DNA of 64,000 bases from Sodiomyces alkalinus F11 (GCF_003711515.1 NW_021167083.1:364712-428711), one strand, 5' to 3'; positions 22,381 to 35,194 are shown, counted from the stretch's first letter. The notes: generated by a model not told the origin, from the letters alone. Made by a program: numbers and translations.

Positions 22381-24653
22381 TACCCCCTAATCGCCCTAAA
22401 ACGTTAGTTAGGCGATTAAAGCTATTCGTAACCGGCAGATAATCTAGCTATATAATCTTTTCGCTGTATCCGCCCTTGAATTCATTCTCTAAGTCCTCTA
22501 AATATTCTATCCGGACTTCCTCTAGCTATTTCTGCTATAACCGTTCCCGTATATCCATCACGCCCACCTAGGACCTAAATATCTTAAATTTCTCGCCGTA
22601 TAACGCCTTCGTTAATCCGTCTACCACTATTTCCCCGCTCGTAACGTATATTACGAGTATTTACCCTTATTCCTTTACTTAACGTAACTAGTAGCCGTGG
22701 ATATCGACGTGGCGGAGGCGCGTTATTAACGTGCTAATCTCTTAATTAACTAATCGAATCGTTTAGTTATTATCGTATAAGATCCTTAATTCGGGATCGT
22801 TAAATTCCACTCCTATACTAAGTAATAGGCATTATATAAAGATACCCTCTTTTATACCTTATACTAATGCTAATAGCTCTGCTTCCATTATAGACGTCGT
22901 GACCGTATTCTGCTTATTAGCGCGCTACGCTATTATACCGCTATATAAGCGTATTACGTACGCTTAACTGCTTTTTTAATTAAGGGTATTATCGGTAAAT
23001 AAGGCGTTAGTGTAGATTTCGATAGTATCGCCACCTCCTAGTTCTAACGTAAACGATTAGCTATTAATTAGATAAAGGATTAGATAATCGGCGGCCTTAT
23101 AGTGAATAGCCCCTGGATTAACGTTAAACCGGTATAGCCTAGATACTATAAACGCGATATCAGGGCGCGATATCACTACTACGTATAGTATATATCTTAT
23201 TTTCCGTTAATAGCTTTTAATGGCTATTAAGGTCCCTGAATAGGGCAGCAGTTCTGCGATCTTAATTAGGTGTATTAGGCGATAGTTACTACTATACTTA
23301 CTGTTTAGCTTTAAAAGGTATTCTAATTTAGTAACGTAGTCGCGTTATAATAGCTAGATTTTATAGGCGGCGCGGTCACGAATAACCTTAATACTAAGGA
23401 ACCACTATAGAGGATCGCTACCTTATAGGTTATAGTAGCGTTATAGGTTATTAACTGCCTACTCTATCTACGCCTTATATTATTCCTTATAAGCTATAAC
23501 GATATCGTTAACGTAGAAGAATAGGATTAAACCGCGGCGTAGAAAATACCACGGTTCTTACAGCACTATCTAGAAGCCGTCCGCTAAAAGGATAGCCGAA
23601 AAGTGCTTTTACTAAAGTAGTGGAGACTCCTTAAGTCTATATAACGCCTTTTTCAGGTGTAAACCACTCCTAGGGGCTGAAAAGCCTGGCGGCGGGTATA
23701 TAAAGATATCGTGGGGGAGGGGCGCGTGTATAAACGCGTTTATAACGTTAAATTATAATAGCGTGAGGTTAAATCGGGCGGCGATAGCTATTAACGCGCG
23801 GAATAACCGTCCGGCTAGCGTTACTATATACGTCTCCTTAAGGGAGGATTAATACTGCTAATCTCCTCGCACTATAAGCCTTACCTTATATTTATATAGA
23901 AACCTATACTTATCGAACTTATATATTATCACCTATATCGAATTAAGAATCTAATATCTATCTGCTACGGACGCTAGTACCCGTATCCACGACCCTATCT
24001 CCTCGTGGCTCCGTAGGTAGTCTTCTTATACCTATCGGAATAGGTGGCCGTAAGGGTATAAGGGTATATCGCGAGGGTTCTTCGGAGGAGGAGGGAGGTC
24101 TTTATAGTAGATCTTTACGGTTATCGGGGTAACTATCGGAGTACCCGCCGGAGTAACCGCTAGGGTTATATTTCCCGATATAGCCTCCCGGGTTATGCTT
24201 CCGGTGGCTGCCGCCGGGGCCGTGGATTCGTAGGGTATTATTAAGCGTCGCTATAGCGCTATAGGCGTAGACCTTTTTAACCGTAATTTAGTTAGCGGAA
24301 TCCTATTTAATATATATATATTAGGTGCGTAACGGCTAGCGTTAAATACTACTACCTAATAGTCTCTTTTCTAGCTATCTCCTTACCAAATTAGTTACGC
24401 TCCTTTATTTAATAGGAGCCTTATAGCCGTAGCTATAGGGGTATTATAGTACTATATTCCGTTATTCTAGAACCCTATAGCCGTAGGGGTATTATAGTTT
24501 CCTAATATAACGGCTACTGTTAGCGCTATAACCGACGGCGGGGTTATTAGTGGAGTAGAAAGTAATAGATCGGGCGGATATAGACGGTGATTAGGCGCTA
24601 TACCGGCTAAATTACACTATTTATAACCTAAATCTTATCCTAATTAACTCGAG
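22381..24653 (-). pseudogene. Copia-B pol remnant, 3' half: RT and RNase H
   Basis: Read on the - strand. RT blocks include YKYKVRLIVRGD and TLAGRLFRALIAIAARFNL with INAFIHAP (about 23700-23900). The catalytic box is degraded to FFYVNDI (23502-23522). An RNase H segment has EAELLALV and LYDNN (about 22750-22910). The Asp-to-Asn change in the YVDD box and the many TAG/TAA codons fit RIP. The upstream part of pol is displaced to 31988-34.0 kb by Gypsy-3. Confidence 0.85.
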
Positions 24654-24658
24654 ATAGC
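24654..24658. repeat. Target-site duplication (left) of Gypsy-3
   Basis: atagc, repeated at 31983-31987. Confidence 0.88.
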
Positions 24659-25192
24659 TGTTACGACGGCTTCCGGTCCTCTATAGTATAGCGGACGATA
24701 GGGGACTAGCGTCGAGGTTTTAGTTCAAATAAGAAGAGGATGCCAACTAAAGAGCAGTAACTGTCGTTCGTAGTGTCTGGTCGTAGTTACGTCGTAAAGA
24801 CTAGGCGTCTCCTTTATAAGGTAGAGTCAGGCGTAGACTAATGGTCCAGGTAAAGACTTAGATTAATCGATATCTTATTCTCTAATAGAAGCAAGACCTA
24901 GGATACTCTGGTTTATATAGTGATAGCACCTCCTTACCCGTAACGACTATTCCTCGCGTGGTTACTATATCTAGGTGATTTTATCGTGACTAATCACTTA
25001 TTAGTCACTTTGGCCGAGTAACTAACCCTAGTCTATCCCGGATAATATATAAGTATCCCCGTACCTAGTAACACGTGACCCAGTATATAACTCCCTGAGT
25101 CACCCCGTGCTATCCCCGGTCCGGGGCTGTCCTATAGGATATATACCAGTATACCCGTGGGGTTAGTCTATATTAGGCGGCTGGCCGTAACA
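24659..25192 (-). repeat. Gypsy-3 3' LTR (534 bp)
   Basis: Aligns gap-free to 31449-31982 (offset 6790). Begins tgttacgacgg and ends ccgtaaca. Its right half (about 24960-25110) has TA where the partner has TG or CA. Confidence 0.93.
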
Positions 25193-25296
25193 TTACCTCC
25201 CTCCTTCTAAGCGCTATCCCAGCGGTCGTATAAGTAGGTCGCTTTCCCCCAGTTAGTGTCCCTTAGGTTTTTTCTTCTTTTTCATCGCTAACTATT

Positions 25297-25927
25297 ATAT
25301 CCGACCGTGTTCAGAAGTCGTCTCGTCCTAAATCTCGTTCCGCCGAAAATCGATTAACCGTTTCTGCCCTTATCGCTAATTAAGGCTACGAGGTCGTCCC
25401 TTATACCCGTTATGCTTCTAAGAACGTACCGTGCTTTATTCTGGACGATATTACTCGTTACCACGCGTGTTTCCGCCTAGGTCATTCTTACGATAGTGCT
25501 AGAATCCTAATATCTTCTAGTACGCTCCTGCTCTCGCCTCCCCTCTCGGTCTCTACTTACTTATTCCTTTACCTTCCTAGCGGGTCGTATAAACGAGGAG
25601 CTAAAGCGTCTCGAATAAGAGGAGGAGCGGACCGAGGAGATACTCCACGAGGCGCTCGCCCGCTTATCTCGCCTTCGCCGAACTCGTCGCCTACTACGAA
25701 AGAAGGGGGTGGAAATAGTTCGTAAGGACCTTGCCGATATAGAGGAGCTTGAGAAGGTGGAAAGGGAGGAAGAAGAGGCCCGCCGGGCCGAGTCGGAGGC
25801 GGTGGCTACTACACGAGCTGCCGGTGCTATTAATATAATCGATTAGAATCAGGTAATAGCGCAGGATACAGGTGAATTCTCGGGTGTTAATTTTATACAG
25901 ACCGCGGCGTCCGGTCCTGGGTCCTAA
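25297..25927 (+). pseudogene. Antisense accessory ORF of Gypsy-3 (Cys cluster, probable 61-bp intron)
   Basis: Runs opposite to gag-pol. Part one (about 25297-25519) reads GYEVVPYTRYASKNVPCF then LDDITRYHACFRLGHSYD: two modules with C-x2-C-x6-C spacing in which several Cys codons have become Tyr by TG-to-TA change. The frame then changes. A GTACGC donor at 25520 and a CCTAG acceptor ending at 25580 define a 61-bp intron, with cttactta as a possible branch site, that rejoins it in phase. Part two is a charged, helical segment (EELKRLE, ARLSRLRRTRRLLRKKG, DLADIEELEKVEREEEEA) ending at the stop 25925-25927. About 190 codons. A zinc-binding and coiled-coil protein is likely; function unknown. Confidence 0.65.
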
Positions 25928-25959
25928 TAGTGTTTTATCGGTATTGCTTTAGGAGTTGC

Positions 25960-28900
25960 TTATAATTAATCAGATTGTCCTCGGGTTCCTATATGTTATC
26001 GCCGTGGTCGTAGTTTTTCCATTTTATCAAATATTCGGTACCGTCTAGCGTCTCTTAGTAATCAAGGATTCGTTCTGCTTTATACACGTCGCTGGTATCG
26101 ACCACGATCGTGTCTTATGTTGTTTTTACGTTTTTCGGTGCTGGTTCAAGTAGTGAAATATGGAAGTTATTATATATCCTTATTATCGGAGGTAGTGATA
26201 GAGTATAGTTCGTGTCTAACTTTTTCTCTAGGATTTTGAATAGTCCTAATTTTTTGAAATCTAATTTATCGCTTAGTCGTTGTGTTTTGATGTTTTTACG
26301 AATAAGGTAGACGCGGTCCCCCCTTGAAAGGGTTAGTCCCTTAATCCTTAATTAATTCGCGTACCTGCTTATTCGTGTTCTAACTATCTCTAGGTCGGTT
26401 CGTAGTTCTTCGTGTAGTTTTTTCATGCTTTTAACTATTTTTATCACTCTTAGTGCGTCTAGTCCTTCTAAGGGTTTTCTAAATACTATCGGGGTGTATC
26501 CGTAATTTGCTTTAAATAGTGTTTTCTTTATTGACTTGTTCAACGAGCTGTTATATGCAAACTATGTAAGTAGTAGGTATTACACCTAATTATCTTATTC
26601 GTACCCTACGTAGCATTATAGGTACTATTCTAGGACTTAGTTTATGATTTCGGTTTATCCGTCCGTTATAGGGTAAAACGCTATCGAATACTTATATTTC
26701 GTTCCTAGCTGGCTTATAACCGCTTTCTAGAAGTTACTAGTAAAGAGCTTATCTCTGTCCGTGATGATTTCGTTTGGTGCGCCGTGATCCCTAATTAGGC
26801 GGTCGATAAAGATACTTACTAGTTCTTCTGCTATAGTGTTTTTAATATATAAAATATAAAGAGTATATTTCGTGAATCGGTCGATAATTACGAATATACT
26901 ATTATAGGCGGTTCCTGTTACTAGATCTTTAGATACTAGAAACCCTGTCACGAAGTCTATCGTGATTAACTTCTATAGTCTGTCTACTATTAGTAGTGGT
27001 TTTAGTAGTCCGTAAGGTTTATATCGGCTGCTTTTTGCTTTCTGGTAAATCTCGTAGTTACGAACGAAGTCCCTGACTCGTTCTTTGGTTCCTGTGTAGC
27101 CGTATTATTATCGTAGTCGGTGGTATATTTTATGAATTCCTTGATGTCTATGTATCGGTGAGGCGTGTGCTTCTTCAAACATAATATCGGTTATCCGATC
27201 AATATTATTTACCTCTTTATTCTTTAGGGTAAGAGCTTCTCCTTCCTATTAGAGTATAGCTTACGGTTTAGGTGATTTATCAGGTGTCCCTAGTCGGCTG
27301 AGTGCGTCTACGCGACTGTTTTCGCTTCCTTTTATATACTAAATATAGAAATTGAATTCGGCGAGGAATTCTGCTTATCGGATCTATCGTTTATTAAGAA
27401 CCTTAGTAGTGGTGAATTGCGCGAGGTTCTTATAGTCCGTGTAGACTTATACCGGGTATCTTATCCCTGATAAATACGGTCTCTATTCCTTGAAGGCTTC
27501 GATAATAGCTATTAGTTCTTTATCGTGGATCTAATAGTTAAGTTCTGGTCCGCTGAGTTTCTGAGACATAAAAGCTACAGGGTATAGTCTTCCTTCTATG
27601 TCGCGCTGTCCGAGTTATGCTCCCAGAGCCTAGTCAGATACGTCTGTTTCGAGTTCGTATTCTTTATCGGGGTCTGGTATTGCTAAGATAGGTTCGCTGG
27701 TAACCCTTCCTTTAAGAGCTTAGAATGCTTCCTCTATTCTTTTATTCTATTCGAAGTCGAGTCCCTTTTTAGTTACCTTAGTTAAGGGGATAGTAATCTT
27801 GCTATAGTCCTTAATAAATCGTTAATAGTAGTTTACGAGTCCGAGAAAGGACTAAATATCGCGAACGTTCTAGGGTTATAGCCACTCAGAGATGTATTAG
27901 ACTTTCGCCTTATCTATATAGATCTCGTTAGGTCGTATCGTATAACCTAAAAAATTAACTTCTTATATATAGAATTGAACTTTTTCTGGTTCGACTAATA
28001 GATCGGCGTCTTATAGGAGTTATAGGATCGTGTAAACGTGTTATCGGTGTTCTTCGAGTATCTTAGAGAAGATTAGGATATTATCCAGGTACACCATAAC
28101 AAAGTAGTCCAGATATTTCCTCAGGACGTTGTTAATAAGTATTTAGAATAATACTAGCGTATTCGTTAACCTAAAAGGTATAACGAGGTATTCGAAATAC
28201 CCTCGCTTCGTCCGAAACACTATCTTCTATTCTTCTCCTTCCTTAATCCTGATTAAGTTATAGGCTCCTTTTAGGTCGAGTACTATAAACTATTATACTC
28301 CGACTAGCTAATCTCGTATTTCTAAGATAAGAGGTAGTAGATAGCGGTTCTTAATAGTTATATCGTTAAGCTATCGATAGTCGATATATAGTCGTAATTT
28401 ACTATTCTTCTTTAGTATAAATAGGATCGGGTATCCTGCTAGTGATTATAATACTCTGATATAGCCTTTTACTAGTATCTCTTCGAGATATTCTTCTAAG
28501 GTATCTAATTCCTTCTAATTCAGCCCGTAAATTAGAAAGAATTTTAGGTGTATCCCTTTCTTTAGGGGTATCTTATAATCGTAGTATCGGTGTTTCGGCA
28601 ATCCGGTCTCTAGATTTTCGGTAAATAACTTTCCGTATTTACGGTATTCTGGCAATACCTTAGCGAGTCTATCGTAATCGCTTATTACTAGTTCTTTTTC
28701 TGCTTAGACGATCTAGTAGATTCCTTTAATAATATTAGTTACGCGTCGGTGGTTATGCCGTCGCTGCTATCTTAAAGTCTTTCATACTTCCTTCGCCTTA
28801 GTCCCTGACTTCTAGCGGCTGTCTAAGTCTCCCTAAGGCTCTTTCGTCGGTAAGTCTTTTTACTATTTTCGACGGGTATCGGGATCGGGTAAGGTTTCCT

Positions 28901-31408
28901 TCATAGTCTCCTGCTTACTCTCTAATCTCCACCGGAGCTAGCCAAGCTTCTAGTCTATATCGGGATTCCATTCATTAAACTATAATTCGCCAAGGATAAT
29001 ATCCTTATAACCTATATCGTATATATCGAACTTTATTATTCTAGTCTTATTCTGGATTTTAACCTAAAGGTGTACGGTCTCCTAGTTAATAATAACTTCT
29101 TCGTAGGACTATTTCTTTCCCGTATATAGAGTAACCTCGTACTCCTCTTCTAGGTATTTCCTAACCCAGGGTATAAAGAACTTCCTTACGGCTACCGGTA
29201 AGATAAAGTTTCCTGCTACGCCTATATCTAATAGTGCGTTTATCTCGTGTTCGTTAAGTCGTATCCTAACGTAATAGTACCCTATACTACTACGTGTTAT
29301 AGAGTATATCTATCGAGTGCCTCTCGCGTGCTCCTAGCGATAGCATACTCCTAGTTTTTTGCCTGTTTAGCTCGGTATTCGAGGGATATTTCCTTATCTA
29401 AGAACCCGTACTGGATTAAAAATCGTTCTATCCGTCGTAGGCGTTCGTTAAGGGCCTAGAAGCGTGATTCCTAAGCTTCTTAGTCTCGTCCTAGTTATCG
29501 GATTTTCTTAGAAGCGTGTGTTACGTAGCCAGTAGTATCGTATTCGTCTAACCAGTACTCGTAGTAATTATATCTAGGTAGTTAGTCGTCCGATCCTTAT
29601 AGGCCCGCTGCCTAGTTGGTAAGAGTGTCCTAGTCTTTCTAAGCGTGGTAAGGTCGCTAATATACAGTTCGTTACTATCCCCCGCTAGTATTTATCGGTT
29701 CTATACGGTAGGCCTTACTAAGGTCAGGCTTAACGAAATGGACTTAGTGGGTTTATCCTAGTGGTTCCTCCGTAAGCTAGTTAAGTATCCGTAGCTGGAT
29801 AGTTTCTTCCTCGACTAGGTCGGCTACTTCCCAGGATTAATATTAGAGGTTCGTGTTATTATCCGGGGTTTTATCGGACTCCGTTTCCTAATCTTGCTCT
29901 TCGATCTCGGCGAATTTTTCTCGGGCACGATCTCCTCCCTCCTAGATTTCTAAGATCTGCTTCTATCTCTCAGCTTCTTCTCTCGTCCATCCGTATTTTT
30001 AAAGGATTTCCGCGATAGTTTATAAAGCTAGTTTATCCTCGTCCTAGTCGGGGATCTTAAGGCTATAGTCGTTATCGTACTCGTTACTAGATACTATAAC
30101 GAGTATCTTCTAGGGTCTCTTAGGGTAATACCTAGCTCCGTCTTTCCCTGATTAGTGTACTAGATAATAGTTATCGTAGCAGGTTACCTAATAGAGGTTA
30201 ACGTGTGGTATTTCGTCCCTATAAATTTCTAGGTATTTAATAGCGTTAATTTCCTTCTAGGGTCTTTCTTTCTCGATCGTATTTACTTACCGCTACGGTC
30301 GTTCTTTTTTAGGCTTATAATAGTCGCGTGCGTAGTAACCTAGCCTATTATAGTTATAGCACTTAACTCTTATTATATCCCTTTTACCCTGTTTATCGTT
30401 CTATCGGTTAATATTATCGAGCTCTATAGGTCTATTATAGTATCTATATAAGGTGTTTCCGAACTAGCGTAGGTGTAATTATTTCTTCTTCGAATTAGCC
30501 GTGTAGAACGGAACGCTTATCTAATACTTCTTCTAATAATATCGCTTATAGTTCCGGTTATCGATATAAATTACTATTACGGTGTATTCGCTAAACGTCT
30601 TAGGTCAGTCTAATCGGTATAGTTCGTCCTTTACTTCTTTCTTAAGTCCTTAGTAGTAACGATCTATAAGGGGCTTATCCGGGTAGCTAAGCTTTAACGA
30701 GATTTACTAGAATCTTATAGTATAGTCTATAGCTAACTTAGTCTAATATAGCTAGCTTAGTCGTTCGGCCATGACTTGTTCCTTGTCGGGCTAGCCGAAG
30801 ATAGCGTCGAGTCTTTCGACGAATACGTCGAAGTTCTCGAAGATTGCCGTGGTCCCGGGTTTCCTTAGGATCTCCGTTCCTATATTCTCCAGGTAATCCC
30901 TATAGATAGATTCGAACTATTCGTGCGCGTCTCCTATAAGGAGTGCCGCGGCATAGAGTACCTTAGTTTCTTCCGTACGGATACTATCCTGGTAGAATAG
31001 GAGATAGCCTCTAAGCTAGGTAATAAAGCTCTAGAGCTATCCTCGAGTTCCGTTATACTTAGGGGGTGTAGGGTATCTATACTTAGCTCCGATCCTAGGA
31101 TAGTTTAGCTAAGCCCTTAGGGTCGTATTCTTCCCCTGAAGCTAAGTGATTATATCGCGAATCTGCTAAAGGTCGTTATTTTCTTTAGTAGTAGTAGTAG
31201 GCGTCGCGGTGCTTATAGCGTTCGTGGTATGGTTATTATTCGATATATTAGAAGAGTGATTGCTGGCTACTTCGTCGTCTTATTAAGGTTATTCCGGTCC
31301 TTCCTCTTCGTCGGAGGAACTGGATTCTTCAGACGATGATTCTTCTTCCGATGAAGTGACTTCTTCTTCCTTGTGCGAAGTAGCTTCTGCTTCGGGCGTA
31401 CTGCTCAT
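25960..31408 (-). pseudogene. Gypsy-3 gag-pol remnant with chromodomain
   Basis: Begins at ATG 31408 (MSSTPEAEATSHKEEE), an acidic Ser-rich gag start that is almost unmutated. A zinc knuckle near 30318-30363 reads CYNYNRLGYYARDYY, with Cys/His positions turned to Tyr. Protease is at about 29200-29255 (ALLDIGVAGNF). The RT catalytic box is degraded to YLDN (28080-28091). RNase H is about 27350-27700 (YPVAFMSQKLSGPELN). Integrase is about 26350-27250 and holds two open stretches (26727-26951 and 26352-26543; VIIDRFTKY, IITDRDKLF). A chromodomain is at about 25965-26105 (YKAERILDY, EYLIKWKNYDHGDN). Not functional. Confidence 0.88.
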
Positions 31409-31448
31409 TAGCTGTTAAGGTCAGCTCACCGAACAGGATCGATCAAAA

Positions 31449-31982
31449 TATTACGACGGCTTCCGGTCCTCTATAGTATAGCGGACGATAAGGGACTGGC
31501 GTCGAGGTTTTAGTTTAAATAAGAAGAGGATGCTAACTAAAGAGTAGTAACTATTATTCGTAGTGTCTAGTCGTAGTTACGTCGTAAAGACTAGGCGTCT
31601 CCTTTATAAGGTAGAGTTAGGCGTAGACTAATAGTCTAGGTAAAGACTTAGATTAATCGATATCTTATTCTCTAATAGAAGTAAGACCTAGGATACTCTG
31701 GTTTATATAGTGATAGCACCTCCTTACCCGTAGCGACTATTCCTCGCGTGGTTACTATGTCTAGGTGATTTTGTCGTAACTGATCACTTATTGGTCACTT
31801 TGGCCGAGTGACCGACCCTGGTCTATCCCGGACGACACACAAGTATCCCCGTACCTGGTGACACGTGACCCAGCACATGACTCCCTGAGTCACCCCGTGC
31901 TGTCCCCGGTCCGGGGCTGTCCTATAGGATATATACCAGTATACCCGTGGGGTTGGTCCATGTTAGGCGGCTGGCCGTAACA
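31449..31982 (-). repeat. Gypsy-3 5' LTR (534 bp)
   Basis: Partner of 24659-25192. Its segment at about 31775-31965 keeps TG/CA dinucleotides that are TA in the other copy, while its segment at about 31515-31580 is the more mutated one. The atagc duplication follows at 31983-31987. Confidence 0.93.
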
Positions 31983-31987
31983 ATAGC

Positions 31988-34985
31988 CTCCTCTACCCCC
32001 TTACGGCCGGGTATTATAGACTATAACCTTAACGGTAAAGCCGTCGAGGAAGGGGATCTGGGGGCGTTTATCCCCGGATCTAATAATTCAAAATAAGCAG
32101 TTATATAAAGGGGGGGGTCCTTAGCTTATACGTCCGTAAACGGCTATAAATCTCTAGTCCTCTCCTACTCGATCTAACTAATTAGGTCTTCTAATTACTC
32201 CTCGGTTAATTAACGGAGGTTGTCCTTAAAGGTGGCGATATCGCCGTTAAAGAAGGCGCGTTCGTTCAAATCTATATCGCGCGTTCGAATAACGCGGTTA
32301 TAGCGGCGTAGGCTAGGCACCTAGATACGGAAAATATTAGTAGAATCGTAGCCGACGAGGTAGCCAATATAGGCGCGAGGAGCGATACGATTTAATAGCT
32401 TATTAGTAGCCTTTTAGGCGTCCTTTATTATCGCGTACGCCTTATAGCCGTAAGCTCGAAGGTATAATAAAATCGGCTTCCTTTTAAAGAGGACCTCGTA
32501 TAGCGTTTTTTATTCCTTATTATACTACCTTTATAGCGTGCGGTTATAAACGTATATAGCCGTGGGAATAGCCTTAGGCTATATAAACGGCGGTAATTTT
32601 ACGTGGATATTTATCGCACGACCTTTCGAGATAACTATAGTAGTAACGCGTTCGGCACCCCCGTTCTACACTTAGGTGTCGGCAGTAGATACCTCTAAAA
32701 GGATACTCTTATTATACAGGAATTAGGTGATATCGTGGGATTAAGTTAACTCATTATCAGATTCGGAAACGCGCACCTTAAAGCCTAATTAACGGTCTAC
32801 CTAGGCGAGGAATTCCTTAATTATTACGAGGATATCCACTACTAGCTTACTCTTTATAACGTAGGTGGCCGTAAAACCACTATAACGGTCAGTGAAAAAT
32901 ATAAACCGCGAGTCCCCGTCGGACGTTCTATTAAAATCCGTGAAATTAATCGCCTACCGCTCCCCTATATAAGCAGGTACAGTATAAGGGCGCCTGCTAA
33001 TATACCGTTTAATCTTTATAAGCTCGCAGGCCTCGTAGTCGATAGTTATTAGTCCCTTTATTTCAACCCCCTACGTCTACTCTTCTAAGTGCCTAAGCAG
33101 TTTAGGGCTAGCGTGCCCTAATCGTAGATACTATAGGATACCCTCCGTAGTGCTTAGATAGCGTATCGTCGATTTATAGACAGCTTTTCGGGTAGAAGAA
33201 GAGCCTAGAAAAGCAGCCGTAGATTAGTTAGAGGGCATATATTTAATAACGGTTTAATCGAATCGGTGACTTAGCTAGTATAGTATAGATCTATTGGAAC
33301 GCCGAATATAGTTATTTAGTGGCTTTTAATCCTACTAGTATCTTCGAAGACGTAGGCGTTAGTTAGAGATTAAATTACAGGTAAAATCCTCGTAGTATAC
33401 GACGTTTAATAGCCTAAAATCGAGGCCTCCTATTAGTCCGTTTAATCTCACGGTTATATTACCGTAACCTTTAATAGGCAGGGACGAACTGCCTATAACC
33501 ACGTAGTCTCCCGGCGTGGCGGGTATAAAATCAGAAAAGCGGGAAAAATTGTTAAAAATATAAATAATAGCACCGGAATCGAGGATAGCAGAGGTTTGAA
33601 GAGGGTAGCTAATAGCAGTGCTAGCCGTAAAGGTAGCGGCGTAGGAGACGCCGCTACGGACGCTGCTATAGTTAAGTCACGCCTTTTTAAGCTATACAGA
33701 ATCCCGGCTTATATCCTTCTTCACCTTCTTTACGGCGCGCAGTTCTTCTACTTCCGCGCGTAGCGAGGGGTCGTATTTAAGGATCCCTTAGACGGTTATT
33801 TTAGTGCTCTCGAAGGGGATCTAATCGTTATATACCGTATCCGGGAATAAATAGAAGCAGGCGTTAATATCGTGACCAGGTATAGCATATACGCAGTAGA
33901 TCTAACCTCTCTATAGAGCAGATTAGCGGCGTTTAGAAGAGGAACGGTTAGTTAAAGTAGGTAAAGTAGCTAAAGTAGCTAAAGGTGTAGCTATAGATAC
34001 CGCGGTAATAGGATTCTTAGCTTTATTCTTCCCACGGCCGCCCTTCTTACGGGGCTTAGCCGTGGCCTCTAAGGTATCTTCACCCTCTTCGCTTCCGGTA
34101 TATAGTGCAGGGAATACTATAGCGCGGTGGCTACCGCGTTTTCCTTAGTCTTTAAGTCTGGTGTTAATATACTTCTGACTAAGGGTGTAAAGGTCTTCGG
34201 GTATAACTACCTGGTTATCTACTAGGCGACCCTCGGCCTTAGTCTAATCGCGGCCGGTATAGGGGCGTATACCTCTAAAGAAATCTATAACCTATATATA
34301 CATAGCGGGCTTTAAACTGGTAGCTTCATAGCTTTACAGCAGTAGCTACCACTTATCTAACCACTCCCCGAGGTTCTTAAGGCTATTTGCAGGATAACGA
34401 GTATACTCGATATACTCTTTATAGGTGTCGGTTTAGCGGGTGGCCAGGTATTAATCCATATCGCGTTTAACGGCTTTATACACCTTACGAGGTATACCTC
34501 CTCGTAGTAGTTATCTATAGCTTTAGTCGATAGTATTAACCTGCTAGGTTAGTATAGCGTTAATCCCCTTTAGGTAGCTATCGTATTACGTTTATAAGAT
34601 CTTCTAACGCGCGATTTCGATATTGTACGCTTTCTAGCCAGCGTCTATAAGGTCGAGATATTACGTAGGGGTACGCTTAGGCGTTATAGAGGGGAAAGAG
34701 TCGTAATTCGGTATTATAGGCTCTTCGGGGGACTAAGTCGGATCGACTAGGCGGAGAAACCTCTACACGTTATTATAGGTGGTAACCGATTCGTATAGGC
34801 ATCGCCAGAGCTCCTAATCCTTATAGGTTTTATACGTAATAGGGCTAAGATACGATATCTTAATAGTTATTTTATAGATTAACACGCTATATCGGCGCGG
34901 CTAGATAGCTTCTTAAATCGATAGTAGTAAAGGTAAAAAGTAGGTAAAATGGGTATATCTTCACTTAGTAAGTAAGACTCTAAAT
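31988..34985 (-). pseudogene. Copia-B gag and integrase remnant (5' half)
   Basis: On the - strand the gag-pre-integrase motif is readable near 33060-33150 (LRLGHASPKLLRHLEE). The integrase core follows downstream (about 33000-32500; FIFFTDRYSGFTATYVIKSK, NGGAERVTT, YVYNRTL). Sequence toward 34.9 kb is gag, with no clear knuckle seen. RIP-type stops throughout. The frame is cut at 31987 by Gypsy-3 and continues below 24653. Confidence 0.8.
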
Positions 34986-35189
34986 TATTAAATAAAGCGT
35001 AGTTAAAATCGTTATGAAATAGGTTAAAATTAATTAAGGTAATTATGTATAATTTCTTCCTGTTTCAGACCGTCAGGGAAACGCTACCACCGTATTTTAT
35101 ATAGTACAGATTCTATAAGCGTCCACCCGGATTATACTCTTAGCAATCCGGCCCATTACGTAACCGAAAAGACTGTGGTCTATTCGACA
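34986..35189 (-). repeat. Copia-B 5' LTR (204 bp)
   Basis: The uninterrupted copy. It retains TG/CA at many sites that read TA in the split copy, and ends in CA at 35189, followed by the gccta duplication (35190-35194). Confidence 0.92.
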
Positions 35190-35194
35190 GCCTA

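Larger units (their letters stand above)
24659..31982 (-). mobile_element. Gypsy-3: complete chromodomain Gypsy nested in Copia-B pol
   Basis: A 7324-bp element with gap-free 534-bp LTRs (24659-25192 and 31449-31982) and target duplication atagc. gag-pol is on the - strand. An accessory frame lies on the + strand between the chromodomain and the 3' LTR. The insertion point falls between the integrase and RT parts of Copia-B. It is the least mutated of the three Gypsy copies around its 5' end. Confidence 0.93.
14036..35189 (-). mobile_element. Copia-B: complete Ty1/Copia element carrying two nested Gypsy elements
   Basis: LTRs are 204 bp. The right one (34986-35189) is intact and ends in CA. 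The left one is split into 14036-14198 (163 bp) and 22340-22380 (41 bp) by Gypsy-2. The target duplication is gccta. Subtracting Gypsy-2 (with its duplication) and Gypsy-3 leaves about 5.7 kb, a normal Copia length. Coding is on the - strand: gag and integrase at 34.9-32.0 kb, RT and RNase H at 24.65-22.4 kb. All frames are RIP-mutated. Confidence 0.9.

Noticed and set aside
26..35189. In-frame TAG/TAA codons across pol suggesting a reassigned genetic code
   Set aside because: The stops sit where CAG, CAA or TGG is expected, LTR comparison shows CpA/TpG mutation, and the host genes use normal stops. RIP explains them.
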